Source: Bacteroidota bacterium (GTDB lineage: Bacteria; Bacteroidota; Bacteroidia; Flavobacteriales_C; GCA-002722245). Taken from it: a stretch of DNA of 32,739 nucleotides. This document shows positions 22,993-32,568 of the stretch, in pieces. The stretch spans positions 1-32,739 of the forward strand of contig JAPLEZ010000093.1 in NCBI GenBank assembly GCA_026390935.1, given 5' to 3'. The translations under genes were made by a program, and so were the position numbers. Within the stretch, counting starts at the first letter, position 1; each line of letters starts with the position of its first letter. Under the pieces are notes generated by a model. It made no database searches and was not told where the DNA came from. It saw only the letters and a program-made list of their open reading frames with translations.

Positions 22993-24129
22993 ATGTCGGA
23001 AATTGCTGCAGAAACTATAAGAATGGTCGATCTAGCAACTCAGTATAAAAGGTTGCAACCCGCTATCGATAAAGCCATCCAAAAGGTGATCGATGAAACA
23101 TCGTTCATAGGTGGGCCGATTGTCAAAGAATTTTCTGTTAATCTGGCAAAGCACATCAATGCCAAGCAAGTCATTCCTTGCGCCAATGGGACCGACGCTT
23201 TGCAAATTGCACTGATGGCGCTCGATTTAAAAGCAGGAGACGAAATCATTACTTCTTCTTTTACCTTCATAGCAACTGCTGAAGTAATTATTCTTTTGGG
23301 CTTGAAACCTGTATTTGTGGATGTAAACCCCGACGATTTCAATATCAACGTTGCAGCCATTGAAAAAGCAATTAGTCCAAAAACAAAAGTGATTTTGCCG
23401 GTACATCTTTTCGGACAGTGTTCGGATATGGAAGCCATTCTTTCACTGGCCAAAAAGCACAATTTATACGTTGTAGAAGACACCGCACAGGCCATAGGCG
23501 CCGAATACACCTTCAGCAACGGCGATAAAAAATCAGCAGGTACAATGGGAAATATAGGCACTACAAGCTTCTTCCCTTCAAAAAACTTAGGTTGTTTCGG
23601 CGATGGCGGCGCTTTGATGACCAACGATGAAACGCTAGGACAGAAAGCTGTACAAATTGCCAATCACGGTTCAAAGGTGCGTTACTACCATGATGTAGTG
23701 GGCATCAACTCTCGTTTGGATTCCTTGCAGGCAGCTATACTGAATGAAAAATTGAAACATCTCAATGATTTCAGCGCAAGAAGAAATAAAGCGGCCAGTT
23801 TTTACGATGAAAACCTTAAAGGCATAATGGGCTTAAAAACCCCATACAGAAGCAAAAACTCAACACATGTATTTCACCAATACACGATGCAAATCGCTGA
23901 TGGCAAAAGAGATGCGCTGAAAAATTTTCTTGATAAAAAAGAAATACCAGCGATGGTATATTACCCACTTCCATTGCACAAACAGGAAGTTTTTAAAGAA
24001 ATGAAAAACATCAGCTTACCAGTTACCGAAAAACTATCGGAAACCGTATTGTCATTACCAATGCATACTGAATTAAGCGATAGTCAATTGAATTATATTT
24101 GCGCGAGTATTAAAGAATTTTTTAATTAA
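22993..24129 (+). CDS. DegT/DnrJ/EryC1-family sugar aminotransferase (WbpE-like)
   Basis: 378 aa from the ATG at 22993. A GTG at 22960 is in frame, but a TATCTTCG box that could serve as a -7 promoter element lies between it and the ATG, so the ATG is preferred. The PLP lysine is in TTSFFPSKNLGCFGDGGAL. FTFIATAEVI, FVDVNPDDFNI, ILPVHLFGQ and VVEDTAQAIGAEY are the standard fold-type I motifs. GTDALQIALMAL near the N-terminus binds the phosphate. With the WbpB- and WbpD-like genes downstream, the likeliest reaction is amination of UDP-3-keto-GlcNAcA to UDP-GlcNAc(3NH2)A. Other keto sugars cannot be excluded. First gene of the polysaccharide operon. Confidence 0.9.
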   Translation: MSEIAAETIRMVDLATQYKRLQPAIDKAIQKVIDETSFIGGPIVKEFSVNLAKHINAKQVIPCANGTDALQIALMALDLKAGDEIITSSFTFIATAEVIILLGLKPVFVDVNPDDFNINVAAIEKAISPKTKVILPVHLFGQCSDMEAILSLAKKHNLYVVEDTAQAIGAEYTFSNGDKKSAGTMGNIGTTSFFPSKNLGCFGDGGALMTNDETLGQKAVQIANHGSKVRYYHDVVGINSRLDSLQAAILNEKLKHLNDFSARRNKAASFYDENLKGIMGLKTPYRSKNSTHVFHQYTMQIADGKRDALKNFLDKKEIPAMVYYPLPLHKQEVFKEMKNISLPVTEKLSETVLSLPMHTELSDSQLNYICASIKEFFN

Positions 24130-24135
24130 TAGAAT

Positions 24136-25467
24136 ATGAACATTGCCGTAATTGGTACCGGATACGTTGGATTAGTCACAGGAACCTGCTTTGCAGAAAG
24201 CGGCAACAATGTGATTTGTGTTGACAACAACAAAGACAAAGTAGAAAAATTAAAACAAGGCATCATTCCCATTTATGAGCCTGAGCTTGATGCTTTGCTT
24301 GAGCGCAATGCCAAGCAAAATCGTGTGCAGTTTACTACTGATTTGGAAGATGCTGTAAAAAAATCATCTATCATTCTTTTAGCGCTTCCTACCCCTCCGG
24401 GAGAAGATGGTTCTGCTGATTTATCCTACATTTTAGGTGTTGCCGAACAATTAGGAAAAATCATCACCGAGTATAAAGTAATTGTACACAAAAGCACAGT
24501 GCCTGTTGGTACTGCTGAAAAGGTAAGTGCTGTTATCAAAAAAAATAGTTCTGTTGATTTCGATGTGGTGTCAAACCCCGAATTTTTAAGAGAAGGTTTT
24601 GCAGTGAATGATTTCATGAAACCCGACCGCGTGGTGATTGGCGTTAGAAATGAAAGAGCAAGAAAAGTGATGGAAGAATTGTACAAACCCTTCGTTCGTC
24701 AGGGCAATCCCATCTATTTCATGGATGAGCGTTCGGCCGAATTAACGAAATATGCAGCCAATGCTTTTCTGGCTGTAAAAATTTCTTTCATGAATGAAAT
24801 CGCTAATTTGTGCGAACTCGTGGGTGCCGATGTGGATCAAATCAGAATTGGAATTGGTTCCGACACCAGAATAGGCAAGCGCTTTCTTTTCCCTGGTATC
24901 GGCTACGGTGGAAGCTGCTTTCCAAAAGACGTGAAAGCATTGATTAAATCTTCTAAAGATGTGAATTACAATTTCAAAATTCTCAACGCTGTAGAAGAAG
25001 TAAACTCTACACAAAAAACCATCATCGTTCCTAAAATAGAAGACTATTTTGAAGGCGACTTAAAAGGAAAAACTTTTGGCATCTGGGGCTTGGCTTTCAA
25101 ACCAAACACCGATGATATTAGAGAAGCACCGGCAATGTACGTAATTGAAGAACTCTTGAAAAAAGGCGCGAAAATAAAAGCCTTTGATCCAGAAGGAATG
25201 GAAAACATGAAAGTTGTTTTCGGAAATAAAATTGAGTTTTGCGACAATCAATATGATGCCATTTCAGGTGCAGATGCTTTGGTCATCGCAACTGAATGGT
25301 CGGTTTTCCGAGCTCCCGATTTTGAAAAAATGAAAGAGTTGTTAAAAACTCCTGTGATATTTGACGGCAGGAATTTATTCGATCTTGAAAGTATTCAGGC
25401 GAAAGGATTCGACTATATCAGCATAGGAAGAACACAAGTAGTGAACAAAAAAGCTCTTGCTAAATAA
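24136..25467 (+). CDS. ugd: UDP-glucose 6-dehydrogenase
   Basis: 443 aa. Rossmann start MNIAVIGTGYVGLVTGTCFAE, the middle ALPTPPGEDGSADLSYI, VHKSTVPVGTAEKV, NPEFLREGFAV, and the catalytic Cys in GIGYGGSCFPKDVKAL are all conserved. The C-terminal domain has FGIWGLAFKPNTDDIREAPA. It oxidises UDP-glucose twice to UDP-glucuronate with NAD+. It starts 6 bp after the aminotransferase. The UXS-type gene after it could use its product. Confidence 0.95.
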   Translation: MNIAVIGTGYVGLVTGTCFAESGNNVICVDNNKDKVEKLKQGIIPIYEPELDALLERNAKQNRVQFTTDLEDAVKKSSIILLALPTPPGEDGSADLSYILGVAEQLGKIITEYKVIVHKSTVPVGTAEKVSAVIKKNSSVDFDVVSNPEFLREGFAVNDFMKPDRVVIGVRNERARKVMEELYKPFVRQGNPIYFMDERSAELTKYAANAFLAVKISFMNEIANLCELVGADVDQIRIGIGSDTRIGKRFLFPGIGYGGSCFPKDVKALIKSSKDVNYNFKILNAVEEVNSTQKTIIVPKIEDYFEGDLKGKTFGIWGLAFKPNTDDIREAPAMYVIEELLKKGAKIKAFDPEGMENMKVVFGNKIEFCDNQYDAISGADALVIATEWSVFRAPDFEKMKELLKTPVIFDGRNLFDLESIQAKGFDYISIGRTQVVNKKALAK

Positions 25468-25546
25468 AATGAAATATACATTATTCCATAAAATGGATTT
25501 TTCTATTATGATATTCCATCTGACATTTAAAAAATTATAGACGCAG

Positions 25547-26521
25547 ATGAAAAAACGAATATTAGTTACCGGAGCAGCAGGATTTTTAGGATCTCATCTT
25601 TGTGAAAGATTTTTAAAAGAAGGCTATAATGTGATTGGCATGGACAATCTGATCACCGGTAATTTAAGAAATATTGAAGATTTTTTTCGCAACCAGCATT
25701 TTGAATTTTACCACCACGATGTAAGTACTTTTGTGCATGTTCCGGGTAAACTGGATTACATCCTTCACTTCGCATCACCGGCCAGTCCGATAGATTATCT
25801 TAAAATTCCGATTCAGACTTTAAAAGTTGGTTCACTAGGAACACACAACCTGCTTGGACTGGCAAAGGAAAAAAAATCACGAATGCTCATCGCATCCACT
25901 TCTGAGGTTTACGGCGACCCAACAGTTCATCCTCAACCCGAGGAATATTGGGGAAATGTAAATCCTATTGGTCCGCGCGGTGTTTACGATGAAGCCAAAA
26001 GATTTCAGGAAGCCTTGACGATGGCCTATCATACTTATCACGGATTAGACACACGCATTGTACGGATATTCAATACTTACGGACCGAAAATGCGCTTGAA
26101 TGACGGCCGCGCTTTACCTGCCTTTGTTGGTCAGGCCTTGCGCGGAGAAGACATCACGGTTTTCGGCGACGGCTCACAAACACGCTCGTTTTGTTATGTT
26201 GACGATCTTGTAGAGGGCGTCTACCGCTTGTTGTTAAGCGATTATCATTTGCCAGTAAACATTGGTAATCCAGATGAAATTTCCATCGCCGAATTTGCAG
26301 AAGAAATTGTAAAACTCACTGGCACAACAGCAAAAGTAATATACAAAGATTTACCTGTGGATGACCCGAAACAACGTCAACCCGACATCAGCAAAGCCAA
26401 AGAAATATTGGACTGGGAGCCAAAAGTAAATCGTGCAGAAGGATTAAAAAAAACATTGGAGTATTTTAAATCACTCCCTAAAGATGAACTGTTTAAAAAA
26501 GAATTAAGTTTTGGAAACTAA
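25547..26521 (+). CDS. UDP-glucuronate decarboxylase-like NAD-dependent SDR (UXS type)
   Basis: 324 aa, extended SDR. The dinucleotide site is [15 protein letters not shown], with catalytic STSEVYGDP and Y-x-x-x-K in [46 protein letters not shown] and [16 protein letters not shown] are strong signatures of UDP-xylose synthase. It should convert UDP-GlcA, made by the ugd gene just upstream, to UDP-xylose or its 4-keto intermediate. The 79-bp spacer before it is longer than most in this operon and contains a motif also found before the last epimerase gene. It overlaps the next gene by 11 bp. Confidence 0.88.
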   Translation: MKKRILVTGAAGFLGSHLCERFLKEGYNVIGMDNLITGNLRNIEDFFRNQHFEFYHHDVSTFVHVPGKLDYILHFASPASPIDYLKIPIQTLKVGSLGTHNLLGLAKEKKSRMLIASTSEVYGDPTVHPQPEEYWGNVNPIGPRGVYDEAKRFQEALTMAYHTYHGLDTRIVRIFNTYGPKMRLNDGRALPAFVGQALRGEDITVFGDGSQTRSFCYVDDLVEGVYRLLLSDYHLPVNIGNPDEISIAEFAEEIVKLTGTTAKVIYKDLPVDDPKQRQPDISKAKEILDWEPKVNRAEGLKKTLEYFKSLPKDELFKKELSFGN

Positions 26522-27098
26522 AGAATTTTTTGTTCATCCTTCTTCCTATATTGACGAGGGCTGCATCATTGGAAAAGGTACTAAAATATGGCACTTTAGT
26601 CATGTTATGCCCAACTCCACTATTGGAGAAAACTGTAATATCGGGCAGAATGTAATTGTGTCTCCAGAAGTAGTTTTAGGCAACAATGTAAAAATTCAAA
26701 GCAATGTTTCATTGTATACTGGAGTAATTTGTGAAGACGATGTTTTCCTTGGACCATCGATGGTTTTCACCAATGTGATGAATCCTCGTTCTGCTGTAAA
26801 CAGAAAAAATGAATACCGCAAAACCATAGTAAAAAAAGGTGCTACTATCGGTGCCAACGCTACCATTGTTTGTGGAATACAATTGGGCGAATATTGTTTT
26901 ATTGGCGCAGGCACGGTGGTGATTCGCTCAGTAAAAGCTTATTCCATCATGGTTGGAAATCCTGCCAAACAAATTGGCTGGATGAGTGAACAAGGCGAAA
27001 AATTAGTTTTCAATGAAAACAATGAAGCCGTGTGCAAAGCAACAGGTGAAAAATATTTGCTATTGAATGGCAACGTAAAAAAACTAAGTAATGGCTGA
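26511..27098 (+). CDS. Left-handed beta-helix N-acetyltransferase (WbpD-like)
   Basis: 195 aa using a TTG start at 26511 that overlaps the previous gene. No ATG fits, since the first one is about 30 residues inside the hexapeptide domain. The [42 protein letters not shown] start and the hexapeptide repeats are typical of WbpD/WlbB. The [32 protein letters not shown] and [14 protein letters not shown] segments also match that family. The reaction is probably acetyl-CoA-dependent N-acetylation of UDP-GlcNAc(3NH2)A at the 3-amino group. Confidence 0.88.
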   Translation: METKEFFVHPSSYIDEGCIIGKGTKIWHFSHVMPNSTIGENCNIGQNVIVSPEVVLGNNVKIQSNVSLYTGVICEDDVFLGPSMVFTNVMNPRSAVNRKNEYRKTIVKKGATIGANATIVCGIQLGEYCFIGAGTVVIRSVKAYSIMVGNPAKQIGWMSEQGEKLVFNENNEAVCKATGEKYLLLNGNVKKLSNG

Positions 27099-28110
27099 TA
27101 AAATTAAATTTGCGGTGATTGGTTGTGGCCACATCGGAAAACGCCATATGGAAATGATCCGTAGAGATCCCGAAGCGGAACTAATGGCTTTTTGTGATGT
27201 AAAGGAAAGATCAGCACTGAACATCGATCTGAAATTCACTCAGCCCTACTTTACCGACATTGACGATATGTTAAAGGCAATTCCTGAAATTGATGTTGTT
27301 AATATCTGCACCCCTAATGGTCTCCACGCCAAACAAAGCATTAAAGCATTAAACTACAATAAACATATCGTTTGTGAAAAGCCAATGGGGCTCACTAAAA
27401 ATGAATGTGAAAAAGTACTTGAAAAAGCACTCGACGTTTCAAAAAAAGTGTTTTGCGTAATGCAAAACCGTTATTCTCCTCCTTCTGTTTGGTTAAAGGA
27501 GATTATGGACAAAAAATTATTGGGAGATGTCTTTATCGTTCAATTGAACTGCTACTGGAACAGAGACGACCGTTATTACAAAAAAGACACCTGGAAAGGC
27601 AGTAAAGATATGGATGGAGGCACTTTGTTCACGCAATTTTCTCACTTCATCGATATCATGTATTGGCTATTTGGCGACATCACTGATATAAGAGCAAGAT
27701 TTGAAGATTTCACCCATCAACACTCCACAGAATTTGAAGATACCGGCATTGTAAACTTCCGCTTTTTAAATGGAGGAATAGGCACAATGAATTACTCTAC
27801 TGCCATTTACGATGTCAACTTGGAAAGCAGCATGACGGTGATTGGAAGCAAAGGCAGTGTAAAAGTGGGCGGACAGTACATGGATAAAATTGAGTACTGC
27901 AACATTAAAGATTATACAATGCCTGAATTGGCACCAGTCAACGCTCCAAATGATTACGGCGATTACAAAGGCTCTGCTGCCAATCACCACTATATCATCC
28001 AAAATGTAATCAACACTATTAAACGAGGAGATAAAGTAACCACCAACGCTTTGGAAGGCTTAAAAGTGGTTGAAATAATTGAAAGAATTTATTCATTAAA
28101 AGAGAAGTAA
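27091..28110 (+). CDS. Gfo/Idh/MocA oxidoreductase (WbpB-like, UDP-GlcNAcA 3-dehydrogenase)
   Basis: 339 aa. The Rossmann motif is [12 protein letters not shown] and the EKP signature is [50 protein letters not shown] is diagnostic of the WbpB/WlbA branch. These enzymes oxidise UDP-GlcNAcA at C3 with NAD+, giving the keto sugar for a WbpE-type aminotransferase. The start overlaps the upstream gene by 8 bp, and the following gene begins 5 bp after the stop. Together with the aminotransferase, acetyltransferase and HexNAc dehydrogenase genes it completes a four-step pathway. Confidence 0.9.
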   Translation: MADKIKFAVIGCGHIGKRHMEMIRRDPEAELMAFCDVKERSALNIDLKFTQPYFTDIDDMLKAIPEIDVVNICTPNGLHAKQSIKALNYNKHIVCEKPMGLTKNECEKVLEKALDVSKKVFCVMQNRYSPPSVWLKEIMDKKLLGDVFIVQLNCYWNRDDRYYKKDTWKGSKDMDGGTLFTQFSHFIDIMYWLFGDITDIRARFEDFTHQHSTEFEDTGIVNFRFLNGGIGTMNYSTAIYDVNLESSMTVIGSKGSVKVGGQYMDKIEYCNIKDYTMPELAPVNAPNDYGDYKGSAANHHYIIQNVINTIKRGDKVTTNALEGLKVVEIIERIYSLKEK

Positions 28111-28115
28111 AAGTT

Positions 28116-29408
28116 ATGATTTCCGAAAGAATTGCAAAGAAAGAAGCCAAATTAGCATTGATCGGCTTAGGTTATGTAGGATTACCCATTGCGCTGGAAT
28201 TTGCCAGAAAAGTAAAAGTGGTAGGATTTGATATCAATCCCGATCGCGTTAAATTAATGCAGCAAGGAATTGACCCTAGTAACGAATTAGATAAATCTGA
28301 ATTCGATGGTTGTGATATTCAATTCAGTGCAAATATTGAAGATTTACGTGATGTAAATTTTTTCATCGTAGCTGTTCCAACTCCTATTGATCAGCATAAT
28401 TTACCCGATTTAAAACCTTTGCTTTCTGCTTCTAAAACAGTAGGAAAAGTTTTGAAAAAAGGGGATTACGTTGTATTTGAATCTACAGTATATCCTGGAT
28501 GTACAGAAGAAGATTGTGTTCCGGTTTTAGAGCAGGAATCAGGATTAAAATTCGGCGTAGATTTTAAAGTGGGTTATTCTCCTGAGAGAATCAATCCGGG
28601 CGACAAAGAACATACGCTTTCTAAAATTGTAAAAGTGGTTTCAGGCTGCGATAAAGAATCGGCAGAACAAGTAGCCAACGTATATAAAATGGTGATCAAC
28701 GCCGGAGTTCATCAAGCGTCATCGATCAAAGTTGCTGAAGCTGCAAAAATTATTGAGAACACGCAACGTGATGTGAATATCGCTTTAATGAACGAGCTTT
28801 CGTTGATCTTTAGCAAAATGAACATCAATACTTATGAGGTTCTGGAAGCTGCAGGAACAAAATGGAATTTCTTGAAATTTTCTCCTGGATTGGTGGGCGG
28901 ACATTGTATTGGTGTTGACCCTTACTACCTTACCTACAAAGCAGAAGAATTAGGAATTCATTCTAAAATCATTACCTCTGGAAGAGCCATCAACGACTCA
29001 ATGGGACCATACTTGGCGCGATTGGCAGTGAAAAAAATGATCACCCTCGGAAAAGATATTGCTAAAGTAAGAGTATTGGTAATGGGCACAACTTTCAAGG
29101 AAAACGTAACAGATATCCGTAACTCAAAAGTAGCCGATGTGGTGAACGAGTTAAAATCTTTCGCCATCAACGTTGAAGTAAACGATCCTCATGCCGATTC
29201 GCATGAAGTTCAAGAAGAATATGGTTATGCCTTAACTCCAGAAATCACTGGACAATACGACGCCATCATTGTTGCTGTGAACCACAAAGAATACATTGGC
29301 TTGAAAGATGATTTCTTCAAAAAACATTTAAATACAAATGGTGTTTTGGTGGACATCAAAGGCATTTATAGAAACTCAGTGAAAACCGAACATTACATTA
29401 GTTTATAA
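28116..29408 (+). CDS. UDP-N-acetyl-hexosamine 6-dehydrogenase (WbpA/WbpO/TviB family)
   Basis: 430 aa. Rossmann start LALIGLGYVGLPIALEFA, VPTPID, ESTVYPGCTEE, VGYSPERINPGDKEH and the catalytic Cys in GLVGGHCIGVDPYYL mark the UDP-HexNAc branch, as opposed to the UDP-glucose enzyme earlier in the operon. It oxidises UDP-GlcNAc or UDP-GalNAc to the uronic acid. Next to WbpB/WbpE/WbpD-like genes, UDP-GlcNAc is the likeliest substrate. The sequence is also close to TviB, and a TviC/WbpP-like epimerase lies downstream, so UDP-GalNAcA formation is an alternative. Confidence 0.9.
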   Translation: MISERIAKKEAKLALIGLGYVGLPIALEFARKVKVVGFDINPDRVKLMQQGIDPSNELDKSEFDGCDIQFSANIEDLRDVNFFIVAVPTPIDQHNLPDLKPLLSASKTVGKVLKKGDYVVFESTVYPGCTEEDCVPVLEQESGLKFGVDFKVGYSPERINPGDKEHTLSKIVKVVSGCDKESAEQVANVYKMVINAGVHQASSIKVAEAAKIIENTQRDVNIALMNELSLIFSKMNINTYEVLEAAGTKWNFLKFSPGLVGGHCIGVDPYYLTYKAEELGIHSKIITSGRAINDSMGPYLARLAVKKMITLGKDIAKVRVLVMGTTFKENVTDIRNSKVADVVNELKSFAINVEVNDPHADSHEVQEEYGYALTPEITGQYDAIIVAVNHKEYIGLKDDFFKKHLNTNGVLVDIKGIYRNSVKTEHYISL

Positions 29409-29409
29409 A

Positions 29410-30426
29410 ATGATTTTAGTCACCGGCGCAACAGGTTATATAGGTTCTCATACCGTGGTTGAATTGATCAGCCATGGCTATAGCGTTGTTGCGTTGGACG
29501 ATTTATCAACTTCTCGGGCCTCTACCATTGATGCCATTGAAAGCATCACTGGTGTTAAAGTTCCCTTTGAAAAAATTGATTTAAAAGACAAAGCAGCACT
29601 ATTAAAAATAGTTGGAAAATATCCAATTGATGGAGTCATCCATTTTGCAGCTCACATGGCTGTTGGTGAATCAGTTTTAAATCCATTAAAGTATTATGAA
29701 AATAATCTTTGCGGATTGCTCAATCTTTTTCATTTCATGGACCAAAGCGGATGCAAAAATTTAATTTTTTCTTCTTCCTGCACAGTTTATGGAGAAGTAA
29801 ATAAAGTTCCGGTAACCGAGGATTTTCCTACGCAACGTCCACCTTCTCCTTATGGAAACACAAAAAAAATTGCAGAAGAAATTATTGAAGATCTCGCTGC
29901 TACCAATAAATTAAAATCGATTTGTTTGCGCTATTTCAATCCCATTGGCGCACATCCATCGGGCTTGCTGGGTGAAAATCCCGACAACATGAACAACCTC
30001 ATGCCACTGCTTTTAAAAGTAGCATCAGGAAAAATGGAAAGTCTAAAAGTTTTTGGCAACGACTATAAAACCAGAGACGGCTCCTGTGTTCGCGATTATA
30101 TTCATGTGATGGATTTGGCAACAGCTCATGTTAAAGCGTACCAAAGATTGGCAGCAAAGGAAAGCGCTGTAGCAGTAGAAAAATTTAACCTCGGATCAGG
30201 AAATGGATTCACTGTTTTGGAAATGATTCACGCTTTTGAAAAAGTAAACGGAATCAAAATCAACTACAAAATAGAAGACCGTCGTCCTGGTGATGCAGCT
30301 GAAATTTTTTCTGATTCAAAACTGGCTGCTGAAAAATTAAAATGGAAAACAGAACGCTCTCTGGAAGACATGCTTTCATCGGCATGGAACAGGGAAAAAA
30401 CATACCGACAAAATGAACTACGCTAA
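29410..30426 (+). CDS. galE: UDP-glucose 4-epimerase
   Basis: 338 aa. TGATGYIGSHTVVELISHGY, HFAAHMAVGESVLNPLKYYENN, SSSCTVYGE and YGNTKKIAEEII (Y-x-x-x-K) are classic GalE. LRYFNPIGAHPSGLLGE and the R-D-Y-I-H-V-M-D-L-A-x-A-H motif confirm it. It interconverts UDP-glucose and UDP-galactose (possibly also the N-acetyl forms), supplying galactose units to the polymer. It starts 1 bp after the previous stop and overlaps the next gene by 14 bp. Confidence 0.94.
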   Translation: MILVTGATGYIGSHTVVELISHGYSVVALDDLSTSRASTIDAIESITGVKVPFEKIDLKDKAALLKIVGKYPIDGVIHFAAHMAVGESVLNPLKYYENNLCGLLNLFHFMDQSGCKNLIFSSSCTVYGEVNKVPVTEDFPTQRPPSPYGNTKKIAEEIIEDLAATNKLKSICLRYFNPIGAHPSGLLGENPDNMNNLMPLLLKVASGKMESLKVFGNDYKTRDGSCVRDYIHVMDLATAHVKAYQRLAAKESAVAVEKFNLGSGNGFTVLEMIHAFEKVNGIKINYKIEDRRPGDAAEIFSDSKLAAEKLKWKTERSLEDMLSSAWNREKTYRQNELR

Positions 30427-31471
30427 AAAAATATTGGTTACCGGCGGAGCAGGTTTTATTGGAAGCTGCCTCATTCGACAATTGGTAACAAAATATCCCA
30501 ATTGCCTGATCGTAAATGTGGATAAACTCACGTATGCAGGAAACTTAGCCAATCTTGATTCAATTAAAGATGCGCCGAATTATCATTTTGTAAAAGGGGA
30601 TATTTGTGATGCAGCTGCTATCAATAAAATATTTACAGATTTTGCCATTGATCATGTTATACACACGGCAGCAGAATCACACGTAGATCGTTCGATTTTA
30701 AATCCGATGGAATTTGTGCAAACAAATGTAGTGGGTACAGTAACACTATTAAATGTTTGCAAAACTTTGTGGACCGATAATGCACCTCACCTTTTCTACC
30801 ATATTTCTACAGATGAAGTATACGGAAGCTTGGGAGAAACCGGTAAATTCAAGGAAACAACGCCCTACGATCCGCGCTCACCTTATTCTTCCAGCAAAGC
30901 GTCTTCTGATCATTTTGTTCGCGCTTACCATGAAACTTATGGTTTGCCAACAGTGATCAGCAATTGTTCTAATAACTACGGACCATTTCATTTTCCAGAA
31001 AAATTAATTCCGTTGTGCATCAACAATATATTAAATGAAAAACCATTGCCGGTGTATGGAAAAGGAGATAACGTGCGCGATTGGCTCTATGTAGAAGATC
31101 ACGTTGATGCGATTGATTTAATTTTTCACAAAGGAAAAGCGGGAAGCACATACAACATCGGTGGCGACAACGAATGGAAAAATATTGATTTAGTGCGCGC
31201 TTTGTGCAAAATCATGGATGCAAAACTGGGAAGAGAAAAAGGCACATCTGAAAAATTAATCACGTTCGTGAAAGATCGCGCTGGCCATGATCAACGTTAC
31301 GCCATTGATTTCACAAAACTGAATACTGAACTCGGCTGGAAACCAAAAGCAAAATTTGAAGAAGGTTTAGAAAAAACTGTTCAGTGGTATCTCGACAATC
31401 AGAATTGGGTGCAGCAAGTTATTTCAGGAGAATATAAAAAATACTACGAGGCGCAATATACAGCCAGATAG
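30413..31471 (+). CDS. rfbB: dTDP-glucose 4,6-dehydratase
   Basis: 352 aa. TGGAGFIGSCLIRQLV, NVDKLTYAGNLANL, HTAAESHVDRSI, STDEVYGSLGE with its catalytic D-E pair, YSSSKASSDHFVRAYHETYGLP, NNYGPFHFPEKLIPL and GKGDNVRDWLYVEDH are the standard RmlB signatures. It makes dTDP-4-keto-6-deoxyglucose, the entry to rhamnose, fucosamine-like and other deoxysugars. No rmlA, rmlC or rmlD is in the window, so the final sugar is open. Confidence 0.95.
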   Translation: MNYAKKILVTGGAGFIGSCLIRQLVTKYPNCLIVNVDKLTYAGNLANLDSIKDAPNYHFVKGDICDAAAINKIFTDFAIDHVIHTAAESHVDRSILNPMEFVQTNVVGTVTLLNVCKTLWTDNAPHLFYHISTDEVYGSLGETGKFKETTPYDPRSPYSSSKASSDHFVRAYHETYGLPTVISNCSNNYGPFHFPEKLIPLCINNILNEKPLPVYGKGDNVRDWLYVEDHVDAIDLIFHKGKAGSTYNIGGDNEWKNIDLVRALCKIMDAKLGREKGTSEKLITFVKDRAGHDQRYAIDFTKLNTELGWKPKAKFEEGLEKTVQWYLDNQNWVQQVISGEYKKYYEAQYTAR

Positions 31472-31572
31472 AAAAATAAAATTATGAAATACCCAAGCAT
31501 TAAAAGATCATTAAAAGAGACAAAGGAAATATGGGCATTCCATATGACCGTTGAAAAAAATATTAGCTGCAT

Positions 31573-32559
31573 ATGAAGTATCATTCAGAAGATTTAAGTC
31601 AGTACAAATTCCTGGTAACGGGTGGGGCAGGATTTATCGGTTCAAACATTGTGAAATACCTTGTGGCTCACAATGCGGGAGAAATAAGAATTGTAGATAA
31701 TTTATCCAACGGATACATTGAAAACATTGAACCGTTTTTGACCTTACCCAATGTTCTTTTCATTAAAGAATCATTGGTAGATTTTGAGTTGTGTCAAAAA
31801 GTTGTGAAAGGCGTGGATTACGTTATTCATCAAGCTGCCTTAGGCTCAGTACCCCGATCCATCAACAATCCTATTGCATCCAACGAAGCAAATGTTACCG
31901 GATTTTTAAACTTACTCACAGCTGCGAAAGATGAAAAAGTAAAACGTTTGGTTTTCGCTTCCTCTTCTTCAGTTTATGGAGATTCTGATGAAATGCCGCG
32001 ACGAGAAAATGTTTTAGGAAATCCACTTTCTCCTTATGCTGTGACAAAAAGAACTGATGAATTGTACGGTAGAGTGTTTCACCTAACATACAATGCGCCT
32101 TTCATCGGCTTGAGATATTTTAATGTGTTCGGTCCGCACCAAAGTCCGAATGGCCCATACGCAGCGGTAATCCCAATGTTTATGAATGCTTTGCTTTCCG
32201 GACAATCACCGGTAATTCATGGTGAAGGGGATCAATCGAGAGATTTTACTTACATCGACAATGTGGTGCAAGCCAACATCAAAGCCCTTTTCACAAAAGA
32301 CGAGCGTGCAAATGGCGAAATGTTCAACATTGCATTTGGAGAATCTACTTCGGTTTTAGATTTGTTTAAAATGTTGAAAGCTGCAGTTTCTTCTGATTTG
32401 GAACCTACATTTACCGCACCGAGAGCTGGTGATGTGAAAGATTCATTGGCCGATATTTCAAAGGCAAGAGAATTGTTGGGATACAATCCAACAATAACTA
32501 TCAACACGGGACTCACACAAACCATTCAATGGTTTGAGCAAAAATATTTCAAAAAGTAA
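31573..32559 (+). CDS. UDP-N-acetylglucosamine 4-epimerase-like SDR (WbpP/TviC type)
   Basis: 328 aa. TGGAGFIGSNIVKYLV, VDNLSNG, HQAALGSVPRSINNP, SSSSVYGDSDEMPRREN, SPYAVTKRTDELYG (Y-x-x-x-K), LRYFNVFGPHQSPNGPYAAVIP and GDQSRDFTYIDNVVQAN closely fit the WbpP/TviC group. That group interconverts UDP-GlcNAc/UDP-GalNAc or their uronic acids. It starts 101 bp after rfbB; the spacer carries a motif shared with the one before the UXS-type gene. With the HexNAc dehydrogenase earlier in the operon, UDP-GalNAc(A) is a plausible product. Confidence 0.9.
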   Translation: MKYHSEDLSQYKFLVTGGAGFIGSNIVKYLVAHNAGEIRIVDNLSNGYIENIEPFLTLPNVLFIKESLVDFELCQKVVKGVDYVIHQAALGSVPRSINNPIASNEANVTGFLNLLTAAKDEKVKRLVFASSSSVYGDSDEMPRRENVLGNPLSPYAVTKRTDELYGRVFHLTYNAPFIGLRYFNVFGPHQSPNGPYAAVIPMFMNALLSGQSPVIHGEGDQSRDFTYIDNVVQANIKALFTKDERANGEMFNIAFGESTSVLDLFKMLKAAVSSDLEPTFTAPRAGDVKDSLADISKARELLGYNPTITINTGLTQTIQWFEQKYFKK

Positions 32560-32568
32560 GCAAGAAAA

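Noticed and set aside
23040-23663. 207-codon minus-strand frame inside the aminotransferase gene
   Set aside because: It is fully antisense to a gene with all DegT motifs and encodes no recognisable domain.
25469-25540. 23-aa frame starting MKYTLFHK in the spacer before the UXS-type gene
   Set aside because: AT-rich, no similarity to a known peptide, and better explained as leader DNA with the shared attccat motif.
31484-31576. 30-aa frame starting MKYPSIKR, ending ATGA over the next start
   Set aside because: The stop/start overlap is tempting for a leader peptide, but there is no clear ribosome binding site or conservation evidence.
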